Below are positions 11,139-22,587 of a stretch of 64,000 nucleotides of DNA, piece after piece. Every line of letters starts with the position of its first letter. The first letter of the stretch is position 1. The notes under the pieces were generated by a model, which had not been told where the DNA came from, did not search any database, and worked only from the letters and a program-made list of their open reading frames with translations. Position numbers and translations under genes: made by a program. The DNA is from Phytophthora hibernalis (taxonomy: Eukaryota; Oomycota; Peronosporomycetes; Peronosporales; Peronosporaceae), in assembly GCA_012656075.1 (NCBI GenBank), contig JAAKBF010000007.1, positions 1,955,485 through 2,019,484 of the forward strand, written 5' to 3'.

Positions 11139-12693
11139 TCACTGTTTGGCCACTGTAGTTAGTGCCGTGAAAGCGCGAGTGTCGAGGCTCCGAGAAGGAG
11201 GCTCCGGGGCAGACACTGGGGTCGACACCTTTTCCTTGCCTTCATGTTCCACGATGCTACCAGAAAATGCTGTCGATGCTGAAGAGGCCGAAACGAAAGA
11301 AGAATTTTCTGGTACCGGGGGCTTCAGCGATGGCGAGAGCGCGAGTACAGGCTCTGTAGTCGCCGATCCGCGTACCGGTTTGGGTTTCGGCTCCGGTGTC
11401 TTGACAGCATGTTCTTGCTGTTTGACGGTCGTCTTAGCTTTTGCCTTTTCACGCATCTGCTTCATTTTTCTTCTAGTTTTTCGTCCGTGGGGCTCAACTC
11501 CATGGCACGCTCATAGGCCTCTGCAGCTTCTTCGTACTCTTCTAGTGCTGCCAAAGCGCACGCCCTGCGGTAATGTCCTTTGACCCACGGCTCGTGTAGT
11601 GAAACGGCGACGTCAGAATCCTCCAGCGCCAGCTTGTACTTCTTCAGACGATGATTCGCCGCAGCACGGTTACCATACAGAATCTGTCAGAAAGCAAGCG
11701 TTGGTCAGTCGGCAGTACGCGAAAAGTAGCGCAATATCAACACACATGTGAGGTCGGGTCCAGCTCAATGGCCTGGGAATAGTACTGAACAGCGGCCTGG
11801 AAACGCCGCCGAGCGAAAGCATCATTGCCCTTGGCCTTCAATGCAGCAGCATGTGCCTCCATCGACACTTCCTCCTTCGCTGTCTCCTTGTTCTCCACTT
11901 CTCCGGACTCTTCGCGCGCTTCCAGATCTTCCATGCGTTTCATCATGTCGTCCCAGCTCCACGAAGCCTGTTCCTGTTTCAGCCGCTCTTCCTCCTCCAC
12001 TTCGAAGTACTCCTTGATATCTGCACAAAGCCGTCAACACCACGGCACCAAACAGCCAGCCACAAGCTCCGCACCTTCATCCGTTGCACGCGGCACAGGC
12101 CCAAAGTCGCTCTCCTCCTCCGTCTCCTGGATCTCGCGGATGTTCTCGTCCTCGTACATTTTCTGCAGCTGGGCGACGCTGCCCACGTCCGTCGTCTTGG
12201 CGCTCAACTCGTGCAGATTCTCCTCGTGCGTCTCAATCTGCTTGTGCAGCACTTCAAAACCCACATAACCATCAGCCTCCAGTCGTCTTCACTCTCTTGC
12301 AATTACGTTGTACCTTTCTGCTTGCGCTCGATGATCTCAAGAGCCTGCGGCGTCGAACGCCACGAGAAGAACTCGTCGCCCAGATGGGCCAGCACCTCAT
12401 TAGAGCGCACGATCTTGCCCGGAACCATAGCTCGTTTGCCCAGTGGCACCATCACCTGGTGCGAGAGCTTCTTGGGCAGCTCCGTTAGAGTCTCGGCCAC
12501 GGCGTCCAGGCGCTGCGTTTGTTCCTGCAGCTTCACCAGCTGCTCACGCACGCTCTCGATGCGCTACAGAAGTGCAACCAACGGGAAATTATAGTCATAC
12601 AAGTGTAGATACTGTGTAGAGAATTGCAGGAGCGCGCACCTCCTGCAGCAGCCGCGCGTTCGCCGCCTCCGCCATCATCCCCAGCGCCGCCAT
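11139..12693 (-). CDS. URI-type prefoldin domain fused to TPR co-chaperone domain
   Basis: Five exons: 12693-12640, 12563 to about 12313, about 12250 to 12076, 12020-11746, and about 11693 to the end, joining in consistent phases. The N-terminal 150 residues form a prefoldin-alpha coiled coil around a beta hairpin (VMVPLGKRAMVPGKIVRSNEV...HLGDEFFSW), the hallmark of URI1, the unconventional prefoldin that binds RPB5. An acidic linker then leads into SWSWDDMMKRMEDLEARE, like RPAP3. Three TPR repeats follow (KAKGNDAFARRRFQAAVQYY; LYGNRAAANHRLKKYKLALE; HYRRACALAALEEYEEAAEA) and a low-complexity tail. URI1 and RPAP3 are separate subunits of the R2TP/prefoldin-like (PAQosome) complex in animals. 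The frame meets a stop at about 11468 in an AAAAA run; one extra A would continue into the tail ending at 11139, otherwise the protein ends there. Confidence 0.8.
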
Positions 12694-12889
12694 CGCCGCT
12701 AATCTTTTGAACCAGCCAACAACACTCACTTATTGGCTTCCCGGTACAATATATTGTACGTCCAGGTAGTCATTCTACAAGATAGAAATTTTCTAACGAA
12801 GGAACAACTCGCTCATGTCCGAACTTGTGTTGTGCACCCGAAATTGCAGTCGTTTTGAAGAAGATCTCCCCGATACAAACCTGAAGAAG

Positions 12890-14206
12890 ATGGCGGCGGG
12901 CGAGTGCCAGACGGGCAACACCAAGGACTACGACAAGGAGGAGGATGACCTGCTGGCAGGACCCGAGACGGTGCTGGACGAGGGCGACATCGCGCTGCTG
13001 AAGACGTACGGCCTGGGCCCGTACTCGCGCGTGATCCGGCGCGTGGAGGACGACATCAAGAAGGCGCAGAAGGCCGTGAACGACCTGATCGGCATCAAGG
13101 AGAGCGACACGGGGCTGAGTCTGCCCAGTCTCTGGGACCTCGTGAGCGACAAGCAGATGATGCAGGAGGAGCAGCCGCTGCAGGTCGCACGCTGCACCAA
13201 GATCATCAACGCCGGCGAGGAGGACGCCAAGTACATGATCAACGTCAAGCAGATCGCCAAGTTCGTGGTGGGGCTGGGCGAGAAGGTGGCTCCTACGGAC
13301 ATTGAGGAGGGAATGCGTGTGGGTGTGGACCGCACTAAGTACGCCATCCAGATCCCACTGCCGCCCAAGATCGACCCCACGGTGTCGCTCATGACGGTCG
13401 AGGACAAGCCCGACGTGACGTACGACGACGTGGGCGGCGCCAAGGACGCACTCGAGAAGCTGCGCGAGGTCGTGGAGCTGCCGCTGCTGCATCCCGAGCG
13501 CTTCGTGAACCTGGGCATCGACCCGCCCAAGGGCGTGCTGCTTTATGGACCTCCAGGTACAGGCAAGACGCTGTCGGCACGTGCTGTGGCTAACCGCACG
13601 GACGCGTGTTTCATCCGCGTCATTGGTAGTGAACTCGTGCAGAAGTACGTGGGCGAGGGTGCGCGTATGGTGCGCGAGCTCTTCACCATGGCTAGATCCA
13701 AGAAGGCTTGCATCGTGTTCTTTGACGAGGTGGACGCCATTGGTGGCGCACGCAGCAGCTCGGAGGAGGGAGGTACCGACAACGAGGTGCAGCGCACCAT
13801 GCTGCAGATCGTCACGGAGCTCGACGGCTTCGACCCGCGCGGCAACATCAAGGTGCTCATGGCTACGAACAGACCCGACACGCTGGACCCGGCACTCATG
13901 CGACCCGGCCGACTGGACCGCAAGGTCGAGTTCAACCTGCCGGAGCTCGAGGGCCGCACGCAGATCCTCAAGATCCACGCCAAGAGCATGAACTGCGACC
14001 GCGGCATCCGCTTCGAGCTCGTGAGCCGCCTGTGCCCCAACACGACCGGCGCCGAGCTGCGCAGCGTGTGCACGGAGGCGGGCATGTTCGCCATCCGCGC
14101 GCGCCGCAAATCCGTGAGTGAGAAGGACTTCCTCGAGTCGGTCAACAAGGTCATCAAGGGATACAAGAAGTTCTCGTCCACGCCCAAGTACATGGTGTAC
14201 AACTAG
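12890..14206 (+). CDS. PSMC2: 26S proteasome regulatory ATPase RPT1 (S7)
   Basis: AAA+ ATPase of the 19S proteasome base; unfolds ubiquitinated substrates. One exon, 438 residues (human 433). It has an N-terminal coiled coil, an OB-like region ([20 protein letters not shown]), Walker [10 protein letters not shown], Walker [14 protein letters not shown], sensor ATNRPD, the arginine-finger segment [11 protein letters not shown], and a C-terminal end KYMVYN. The ATG at 12890 (MAAGECQTG) gives the family length. An in-frame ATG at 12815 would add 25 residues. The strand opposite has long open frames that are mere shadows of this strongly GC-biased gene. Confidence 0.97.
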   Translation: MAAGECQTGNTKDYDKEEDDLLAGPETVLDEGDIALLKTYGLGPYSRVIRRVEDDIKKAQKAVNDLIGIKESDTGLSLPSLWDLVSDKQMMQEEQPLQVARCTKIINAGEEDAKYMINVKQIAKFVVGLGEKVAPTDIEEGMRVGVDRTKYAIQIPLPPKIDPTVSLMTVEDKPDVTYDDVGGAKDALEKLREVVELPLLHPERFVNLGIDPPKGVLLYGPPGTGKTLSARAVANRTDACFIRVIGSELVQKYVGEGARMVRELFTMARSKKACIVFFDEVDAIGGARSSSEEGGTDNEVQRTMLQIVTELDGFDPRGNIKVLMATNRPDTLDPALMRPGRLDRKVEFNLPELEGRTQILKIHAKSMNCDRGIRFELVSRLCPNTTGAELRSVCTEAGMFAIRARRKSVSEKDFLESVNKVIKGYKKFSSTPKYMVYN

Positions 14207-14383
14207 GCCAGAACGCTTGGCGGTGCAGCAGGTCGACAGGAGGCTTAAATAATACACACGCATGAAACTAAAAGTATCTTACGTGACGAAAGCTATTCAG
14301 CACAAAGGCCAGATCAACATACTGTACATGTAGAACTGGACTTTCTCCAATAGTGAAAATCTGTTTAAAACGAAAGTCTCAGC

Positions 14384-14728
14384 ATGACGTCGCGACCTGC
14401 TCCGGCCAAGCTCAAGGCGCGTACGGAGTTCTCAGTGACACTGGAGGTGGCGCCTTCTTCGTCTTCCTGGTATCGCTACGAGTACAAAGAAGCAGGTTCC
14501 ACGTGGGAGCAGGGCGCCAAGGTGGACGCGACTGCAGGCGCCTCGGAGGTGGTTCTGGACGACCTGAACCCGACCAGCACGTACCAAGTGCGTATCTACG
14601 AAGTCTCGCAGGCTGCGGACGGCAAGGAGCAGGTATCCGAGCCCAGTGAAGTGGCCGCTGTGGACACGGAGGTACCCGGCTGCGGTCCCGACTCCAAGGG
14701 TCAAGGCTGTCTCTGCATCATCCAGTAG
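14384..14728 (+). CDS. Small fibronectin type III protein with C-terminal CaaX box
   Basis: 114 residues. Residues about 10-95 form one FN3-like beta sandwich (FSVTLEVAPSSSSWYRYEYK; VVLDDLNPTSTYQVRIYEVS), with the Tyr/Leu pattern LxxLxPxTxYxVRI typical of FN3. The last residues are GCLCIIQ: a CaaX box (CIIQ; X=Gln generally favours farnesylation) preceded by a second cysteine suited to palmitoylation. There is no signal peptide, so it should face the cytosol and be tethered to a membrane. I know no named family with this architecture. It lies 177 bases downstream of RPT1 on the same strand. Confidence 0.75.
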   Translation: MTSRPAPAKLKARTEFSVTLEVAPSSSSWYRYEYKEAGSTWEQGAKVDATAGASEVVLDDLNPTSTYQVRIYEVSQAADGKEQVSEPSEVAAVDTEVPGCGPDSKGQGCLCIIQ

Positions 14729-14845
14729 AGACATAACACTATTGCAGCACAATTGGTGATATTCACAGTTCATACCTTCTGTCCTCCAGTGTGAACACCT
14801 TACCTCCCTCTTTTGCGCATCAGGGGCCCTGTCTTGGTGGTGGAC

Positions 14846-17800
14846 TCACTGCAGCAGCAACTTCCACTTGGCTAGTCGCTCGTCTTGCGGTTTGGACATG
14901 TGCGTCCACACTGCGTCGCTGTCCGACTGGTTTTTCCACCAGGTCACGAGCTTCTTGGCCATCGCTGGCCTCGAAAGTTGATAGCAGCGCGTCGAGGACG
15001 TCGGCCGCGCGACCACTTTCAACCAGGTGCGAGCAAGCCACACTCAGCCACTGAACCGAGAGCGCCTGCCTGGCGAACAACGGCGTCCAGAGATCGCTCA
15101 AGTTGACGGCGAGCTGCGGAATGTCCACGCGCAGATCGTCGTAGTCGTCTAGGATGGACTCAATCGCGGCCGCCATGTCATCGGAGGTGACGTGCTCCGC
15201 GGTGAAAAGCTGCAACAACAGCCCAGCCACGTCGGTGCGCACAGACTGCTTCGCCTCGAGACTAAATGCCAGCGCGATGTGAACAAAATGTCGCCAGCGA
15301 TCCGGATCGGCTTCGAACTCCTTGATACACTGCACCACCTCGTTGAAGTCCTTGACCGAAAGGTACTCTTCCAGAGTGCTACGCATCTTGCCCGCGATCT
15401 CCGGGTCCAGCGCGTCCTCGTCGTCGCTATCGCCACCGCCAAAGAAATCTTCGATGCCATTTTCGCGAAGATATGCTGCCACGTCAGCCCCTTTTGCCCT
15501 CACTGCTGCAGGTAGTACACTCTCAGGGGTGATCTCTTCATCCGTGAGCATCCGGATCACCGTCCTTTCGTCGCTCTCCACTTCCACCACGGACAAAACC
15601 TCAGGGAACACCAAGGAGGTAAGTTTGCACTCCACACAATGTGCCAGGGCTTCGGAAATAATCCATGACAAGCCGAAGCAGCCTACAGCGACCAAGCGGC
15701 CAAAGATCAGTGCCGAGTACTGGTGGATGAGAGGCAAATCGATGCGCATGTCTTCGAGAAATTCCATCACGCTCACCAGTGCGGCTTGGATCGAGTTGGC
15801 ATCCAGCGCACCACGCTCGTAGAGCCCCACAAGGAGTTCCACGGCATGTTCACGCTCGCTGGTCTTGCCTTCCAACGCCGTATTAACGGCTTGCTCAGCA
15901 AACTCAACGTGATATGGATCGACAGCCAGCTCTTGAACGCACGTTGTAGCTTCATCCAGGTCCACGATGGAAATATACTCCTGGATGATGCTCTTGATGC
16001 GAATTGACATTTGTTCGGGGGACAACTCGGCCTCTTCAGGCTCGTCTGGCTCCTCTTTCTTTGCCACAATGAGATTGCTGCTCTGTTTTGCAAGCTGGAC
16101 ACTTGAGATTCGTGTCTTGTGGCGACGCCGTTGTACATCATCGTGCTGGGCATTTTTCCTTGCTGTTGGAGCTTTTGAGCTTCCCTACGAACCTCTTCCA
16201 GCGTCTGCTGTTGCATTTCCTGTAAATACATAGAAAAGAGGTCAAAGAAGTGAGCAAACAGAAAAATTCTGGGGTCCCCGGTGTTGAGGCGAACCTTGCG
16301 GCGAGGTTCCCACATGTGATCTCTTGTTTCTAGGACGTCCTTGATCAGGAATCGAGCTCGCGACGGCAACTTTTCGTCCTCGGACAGCTCCACCATCCGC
16401 AAAATGATGATCTTCATGATTGTCTTCGACTTCGGCTGGTCGAACTTTTTGCCAGCCGTCGCCAACATCTTGCATAGCGCCTCCAGGTCTTGCTCGTCAG
16501 GAAAACGAGCTGCTTGAGCCTGAACCTCTTGGCCATCCTCTCCGGGGATCAGCTCCAATCCTAGCAAGTAGAAAATGCACCCTTGCACTCCGGATTGCTA
16601 TAACGAAATTAATAAACTCGAGTCAGTATAACTCGACGTCTACCAGACAGCAGAAGATAGAAAAGTCCTCAAATTGTACCTTGATCAGATCCACCTTGTA
16701 CAGTTCGCCAATGAAACGAATGTTACCAAGCATCTTTGCCTTGGCGCGCATCGCAAGCTGTGCAACGAAACATCATCGATCAGACCAGCACCTCAACAAA
16801 TCGATACACACGAGAGATAGTATTATACATGCAGATACATACGATTTCACGTCGTCGAGGGTCAACCTCTTCCTCTTTCTTTTCTTCCTGCGGGCCGGTA
16901 TGCTTGTTCTGGGTTTAAAACAATGCAGCACGATACCGTGAGAACGCATTTGCAAAATCTAGCTCAGCACGAGCACACAACGCGTACCGTCTTCTCAAAT
17001 TCGCCTTGGCAGCGATTCACAAGTAGTCGTGTGAAAGTAACCTGAGTTGAGGCCGCGTGGCGTGCAATCTCGGCTGCCATAGTACATCATGTTCAGTGTG
17101 CGCGTTCATGTCAGACCACAAAATAACGGAACCAGTACCTGACTCGAATGGGCCCCCGAAAGGCTCGTCACCCCCGATTTCGCTGATGTTTCGCTCTGAT
17201 ACAGCCAACCATGCATAACAGGTTACGATCTCACACCAGCGTGTAAATTACAGTTGCAAGCCATTCCTTACTTGAGTAATAGAATGCCCCTGCCTCCTTT
17301 TCGCCCACTGCAATCAAGCAGTCGCCGTGGCGACGGAATTGAACAATAGGGATAAATTCTGGTAAAAACGACAGACACCCCACACCGACTGAGTTAGATT
17401 ATACCGCAGACGAACGCACAAAAGCATGAACGGCTACTTACCACTGTCACACGTCGAAGTAGCCGCACTTTCAGGTGCCATAGCATCCTCCAGGCAGCTA
17501 TGGGGGCTATTACCAAACCAAACAAAAATATGAGATCGGATACTTCGAAGTAGGTTGCAATCACAGCGAGGCAGTGAGCATACCTCTCAAATGGCCCAGC
17601 AAAAGATGTGAATGTTGCTTTGTCGATCGCAGTCCAATAGAACGACTGCAAATTGTTCATAACAAAAATGATGATGAAATTAGTTGAATCGGCACGAGGA
17701 CAGATTCGGGTGCATTTTTGAAAAACGTACGCTCTTTTCATCACTCAGCACATGCAAAAAGCTCCAGCTTTTCTTAAGCGTTCGCGTGTGAAATTCCTTA

Positions 17801-20511
17801 CATAGATCAGCGTACACATCTGCGAAACTTGGCTCCTCCAAGGCTTTGTCCATAATAATTGACACAATCGAGCTTCACAGGAATAAAACCCAAATTGTAT
17901 GTCAGAACTAGTCCCTCTTGCCTTTTCGGCATGATGAAAAAGAACGTACCTCAACAAGGCAAAGCTGTCGATCTCAACGGCGCAGAGTTCATTTGTCAGC
18001 TTCGCAAACTTTTCTCTCGTCAGCTTGTTCAGCAGACTCTTGACATGGTTCATCATTTTCTCGAGTGGGAAGCGTCCTTCTCCTTCGCAGGTTTCCACCG
18101 GTTCTCTGACACGGTCAAAGGCTCAATAGGACCATCATAAAGCGGGGCGGAGGTGGACGGCCATAACCACGACCGCCACCACCCCCGCGGCCTCCGCGAC
18201 CACCACCACGGCCGCCACCGCGACCTTGTCTATCCCCTTGTCTATCTCTTCTACCGCCGCCAGAACCACCCTGGCTTCTTGAACCACGTCCGCCAGATCC
18301 TAAGCGATCATCCTTTCGAATGCTGCCCCAATAGATCTTCCAATGACATGCCCAAGGCGCGCGGATGACCGTTTGGAAACGGAATTGGGGTCACGAATTT
18401 GAATGACATCCACAATTTTCATGTCTGGGAGATCCGCAGGTCTAGGAAGCGCAAGGGCGGCGAGTCTACTCCAACAAACCAAATCCACACAACAGGACAC
18501 CAGTTAGACCGACAACATCGTCCAAAATCAATATCGTTGTGCATCAATTTTTACCTTCGCAGCTCCGTCAGCGTGAACACGATCTTCTTGATTCGTGACA
18601 CAGCAGGTCGAGACGGTTCCATCGATGCTGTCAAAGATGACTTCAGCGTTCGGGTCTCCAAATTGGAGTCCAATGACCCCTTCGAAGTTCGCGATGGTGC
18701 TTTGGAGTCCAATGACTCCCTCAAAGTTCGCGGTGGTGCTTTGGAGTCCAGGACTCCCTCAAAGTTCGCGGTGGCACTTTACCAATTGACGACGATTGAA
18801 CCGTCCGGGATGGAGGAGTCTCAATCGACGACGACAATGAGGACTTGAATGGAGCAGCACGTCGTGCGGCCTCACGCTCTTCATTTTCCTTGTCAAGCTT
18901 AGCATAATACTCACGAGTTCTTGCATCCTTTTCAGCGTTATCACCACCACTTGGCGTTTTGTCATTTTCCAGCTCTTTTCTTGCGCCAAGCGGACTCCGC
19001 CGCGCCTCCTCTTCCATTGATCCCTTGCGATTCAACGGCGTCTTCATCATATTAGCTAGACTACTGCCGCGTTCTAGTTTTCGCGCTTCCATACGTTCCT
19101 TCAGCGTCTCAGCAAGGCGTTTACGCTCCACCTCGTCAACGACAGGGAAGCCTTCGCGGGCTTATCCTCCTTTTCTTTAGCCGCTGTGGACTTCTGCGGC
19201 TTCGGAGAAATTGAGTCTCCGCCAGGGGCATTTTTCCTTAGTCCACCAGGTGCTGATGGGGACCGCTGTGTGTCTGTAGGGCTCCCCATCGGAGCATTCT
19301 GAGAGCCAAACCTACCTGCTGACGAACCAAGCGGGGGATTCGAGTTTACCCTACGCAGGAAGATGCCCCACCGTCCAGAGATGACCTCCGAGAGGCTGTA
19401 TCTTGCGCTGGCTTACCATACACACGGCCGATTGACCCGGACACGGGGCGTTCCTTTCTAAATCGGACGTCTTGCGAGCTCTTTGTAGCCGACAAAGAGC
19501 CTGCCAGCGACGCTTTCGACGGCGTTTTTCCAGATGAGCCACTCGAGAGTCTGCGGATAGGCTGCGGGCCATCATTGAGGCTCAAACGGTATTCTTCGCT
19601 GTAGCGCTCGCTCCGATGGCTCCTGTCACTGCGGTCTGATTTCTGCGACGACACGCTGTCCGTGCTGTTTTCCGGGTCAGTCTCGTTCGTGATACAGAGC
19701 GACTACCAGGTCCCCGTTCCGCGTGTCGCTGCGATCCGTGGCCGTCACCAGTCCTCTGCTTCGGCTCCCTACTGTTCGATCGACGCAGCGACGATCCCTG
19801 TCCTCTTCCACCCCTGTCCTGCTTATCTTGTCTCGATCCACGATCATCTCCATGGTCGAGCGACTGCGCCAAGCTGCTCACAAACCGCCTGGTTTGTCCT
19901 GCTCCCTTCTGCGGAGATGGCGACGACAAAGAAATCACCTGTCGCGGTCCTTTCGTCTGCACCTGCAAGTCTTTTTCTGCGACACATCTTTCTTCTGCGG
20001 GACCGGACTTCTGCTCCTCGTATTCTTGGGTCGTTCCCTGCTCCGGTCCCTATTAGTATTGTCCTTCCCACGTGCGGAGCGCTCGTTCTTCTTGGCCGAA
20101 GCTGGTGGTGGGTCCTGTCGCAGCGACGACCGTAACGATGACTTGAAAGGGCCTGACGGAGCTGCGTCATTCTCTTTGCCATTGTCCTCCACCACCTGCA
20201 CCGAGCGGTGGCCTCCAGGACTCGTCTTGGGGCCTGAATCCCCTCTGCGTTCCCTACCGAGGTCTGTACACGTCGATACGCCGTTCTTCCGCCGCTTCCT
20301 TTGCGTCCTGATCCACCACCACGACCTCCGCCTGCAGTATTATAAGCAACAATTGGAATTTAGTGGATAAATAAAGTTTACAACAACTAAAGAATGATAC
20401 ACAGATATATCCATGCTATTACGAACGCTCTACAGCGCCTCCAAGCACCGTAAAAACGTGAAATCACGCGTTACCTCTTCGGTGCGCGTCTGCACTCGAC
20501 GGTCCATCCAT
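14846..20511 (-). CDS. eIF4G: Translation initiation factor eIF4G family (MIF4G + two MA3)
   Basis: Scaffold that joins cap-binding protein, eIF4A and eIF3 on mRNA. About a dozen exons. Exon 1 is 20511-20475 (MDGPSSADAHRR), exon 2 is 20331-18555. The N-terminal third is Ser/Arg-rich and low-complexity, and includes PFKSSL-type repeats and a tandem repeat. Next come FTLTELRRLAALALPRPADL, an RGG/glycine box (18150-18300) and the MIF4G HEAT domain (SLLNKLTREKFAKL at about 18.05 kb, DKALEEPSFADVYADLC, RLLVNRCQGEFEKT, LGNIRFIGELYKVDL). Two MA3 domains follow (IIQEYISIVDLDEA; LEEYLSVKDFNEVV), then a Trp-rich tail. The frame is broken repeatedly in exon 2, near 18.35 kb, near 16.08 kb and near 14.97 kb. 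Taking the last shift, the gene stops at 14846 with the tail WWKNQSDSDAVW; without it, at 14820. Confidence 0.88.
18655..18780. repeat. Three-copy tandem repeat of about 40 bp inside eIF4G
   Basis: The unit TTTGGAGTCCAATGACTCCC plus about 20 bases (TCAAAGTTCGCGGTGGTGC) occurs about three times with small changes. On the minus strand it encodes a repeated PPRTLRESLDSK-like peptide in the disordered N-terminal part of eIF4G. Confidence 0.8.
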
Positions 20512-20734
20512 GAAACAACCCCTCGCTGCTGTACACGTCGATAAAGCGCTCTCCTCGTCAAGGCTCTCAATAGCTTTCTGGCAGGCACTCCCAATCTCAC
20601 AAAAATCATGTCATGTATCGATACACCAATTTCACGTTTCTCACACCAATATAACCTCCTCCACACCACTATTCCCTACCATAATTCCATGCTTTAACAT
20701 AGGTTCACCCGGTGCCAGTCAGTCACATCACTGG

Positions 20735-22484
20735 ATGCGCCTTGGGTCTCGTTCGCTGTGCAGCTTCCACCGCGTCATGGCGTCCTCCTCGTCCTCCTCG
20801 CTAGCCAAGACACTGCAGAGTAAAGCCGCACCTCCTGGCCACAAGGTCATCCGCGAAGGAGACGGCGTCATGCTCTTCCCAGAGCAGAACCAGGTCTTCT
20901 ACAACCCCGTGCAAGTGCTCAACCGCGACTTAAGCATTGCTGTCATCTCCGAGTTCGCACGCACCAGAGCACGCGAGCTGCTGGTAAAACAGGCGCGTAA
21001 AGAAGCCACTGCCAAGGGTGAAGCCGCCTCCTTCCAGCCTAAAACCTACTCGGACGAGGACATTGAGACGCACTTGGCAGCTACAGCAGAGACCTCTGGC
21101 CTTCGCATCTTTGAGGCGTTATCTGCCTCTGGACTGCGCTCTATTCGATACTTCCAGCAGATTCCAGGAGTCCAGTCCATCCTCGTGAACGACATGGACC
21201 CTGCAGCAGTGGAGAGCATCAAGAGGAACGTCTCGTTCAACGAACTGCCGCTGGACAGAGTCGTCCCCAATGAAGCGGACGCTACCGACGTCATGTACAA
21301 CCACAGGAAACCTGCTGATCAATTTGATGTTGTTGATCTGGACCCGTACGGCTCGGCGTCCATCTTCCTGGACAGCGCCGTGCAGAGCGTCGCCAATGGC
21401 GGCCTGCTCTGCGTCACGTGCACCGACATGCCCGTGCTGTCCGGCAAGCAACCGGAAGTGTGCTTCTCGCGCTACGGCGCGCTGCCCAACAAGTCACACT
21501 ACCTGCACGAGATGGCGCTGCGCATGGTGCTGCAGACGATTGAGGCCTCGGCCAACCGCTACGCGAAGCATATTGTGCCCATTGCGTCGTGCAGCATCGA
21601 CTTCTACGCGCGCGTTCGTGCGCGTGTACAAGTCGCCCGTCAACGTCAAGAAGGCCATGACCAAGCTCTCGCACGTCTACCAGTGCGTTCAGTGCGAGAG
21701 CTTCCACCTGCAGCCGCTCGGCGTCTCGAGCGGAAACAGCTACCACGCCTCGCGCGGCCCTATTGTGGGCCAGCAGTGCGATCAGTGCAAGGGCAAGTAC
21801 AAGATGGCGGGCCCGATCTGGTCGGCGCCGCTCCACAGCCGCGACGTCGTGCTCAAGATCCGCGAGCGCGTCGAGAAGAGCACCACGGAGTTCCCCACTA
21901 AGCCTCGCCTGCACGGACTGTTGACTACGATCTCGGAAGAGCTCGTGGACGCACCACTGCACTACACTCTTCCTGGTCTGAGCAAGGTGCTGCACTGCTC
22001 GAACCCCGCATGTCACAGATTCAGGGCGCCATTCGCCACGCAGGCTACGAAGTCTCGCAGTTTCACAAGGTGCCCGAGGCTATCAAGACCACCGCGCCGA
22101 ACGACGTGATTTGGGATATTATGCGCTGCTGGGTCAAGAAGCACCCGCTGAACAAAAAGCGTGACGGTCAGGAAACTCCCGGCAGTCGCATCCTGGCTAC
22201 GGAACCCAAGTTTGACGCAAATTTCTCTTCGAAGCGTCCCGGCCCGAACGAAAAGCCCAAGGCGCTGCGTTTCCTCTCAACCCCGAACCGAACTGGGGCC
22301 CTAAGGCGCGTGCTGTCGGTAACAGGGCTGACAATGCGACTTCTGCTGAAAAAAGCGAGGGTGAGTGAAATTGCTCGTCGAAATTGAAGCAGGCTTTGAA
22401 GTACTCATCTAACCGTCCTGTGTGTTTGCTATCTCGCTAGACCAGGTAGAGGAGCCGGATGCAAAGAAAGCCAAGACGGAGTAA
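20735..22484 (+). CDS. TRM1: tRNA (guanine-26-N2)-dimethyltransferase TRM1
   Basis: Makes m2,2-G26 in tRNAs using S-adenosylmethionine. Motifs: VIREGDGVMLFPEQNQVFYNP at the N-terminus; the SAM-binding core FEALSASGLRSIRY; ILVNDMDPAAVESI; the catalytic-type DVVDLDPYGSASIFLD; LLCVTCTDMPVL; YGALPNKSHYLHEMALR; a Cys-rich segment (CVQCESF...CDQCKGKYKMAGPIWSAPLH); and a short lysine-rich end in a last small exon (about 22440-22484). Three one-base shifts, near 21616 (TT), 22009 (CCCC) and 22275 (CC), break the frame; each is repaired by one more base of the run, and conservation continues across. The ATG at 20777 (MASSSSS) or the upstream in-frame ATG at 20735 (MRLGSRSLCSFHR) may be used; the latter adds an Arg/Ser-rich mitochondrial-type leader. 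Confidence 0.92.
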
Positions 22485-22587
22485 GTGCAGCGAACGCGAA
22501 ATAGACTCCATATTGTTTGCGTAATAGAGTGCTTGGGGCTTACGCGTACAAGCTCGCAATGAAGATCTGTCAACTTGCCGGTGAAAG

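Noticed and set aside
12770..14263. 497-codon open frame antisense to the proteasome ATPase
   Set aside because: Shadow of a strongly biased codon pattern in RPT1; His/Leu/Val-rich with no domain.
18153..18368. His/Arg-rich plus-strand frame resembling a metal-binding peptide
   Set aside because: Antisense of the glycine/arginine (RGG) box of eIF4G.
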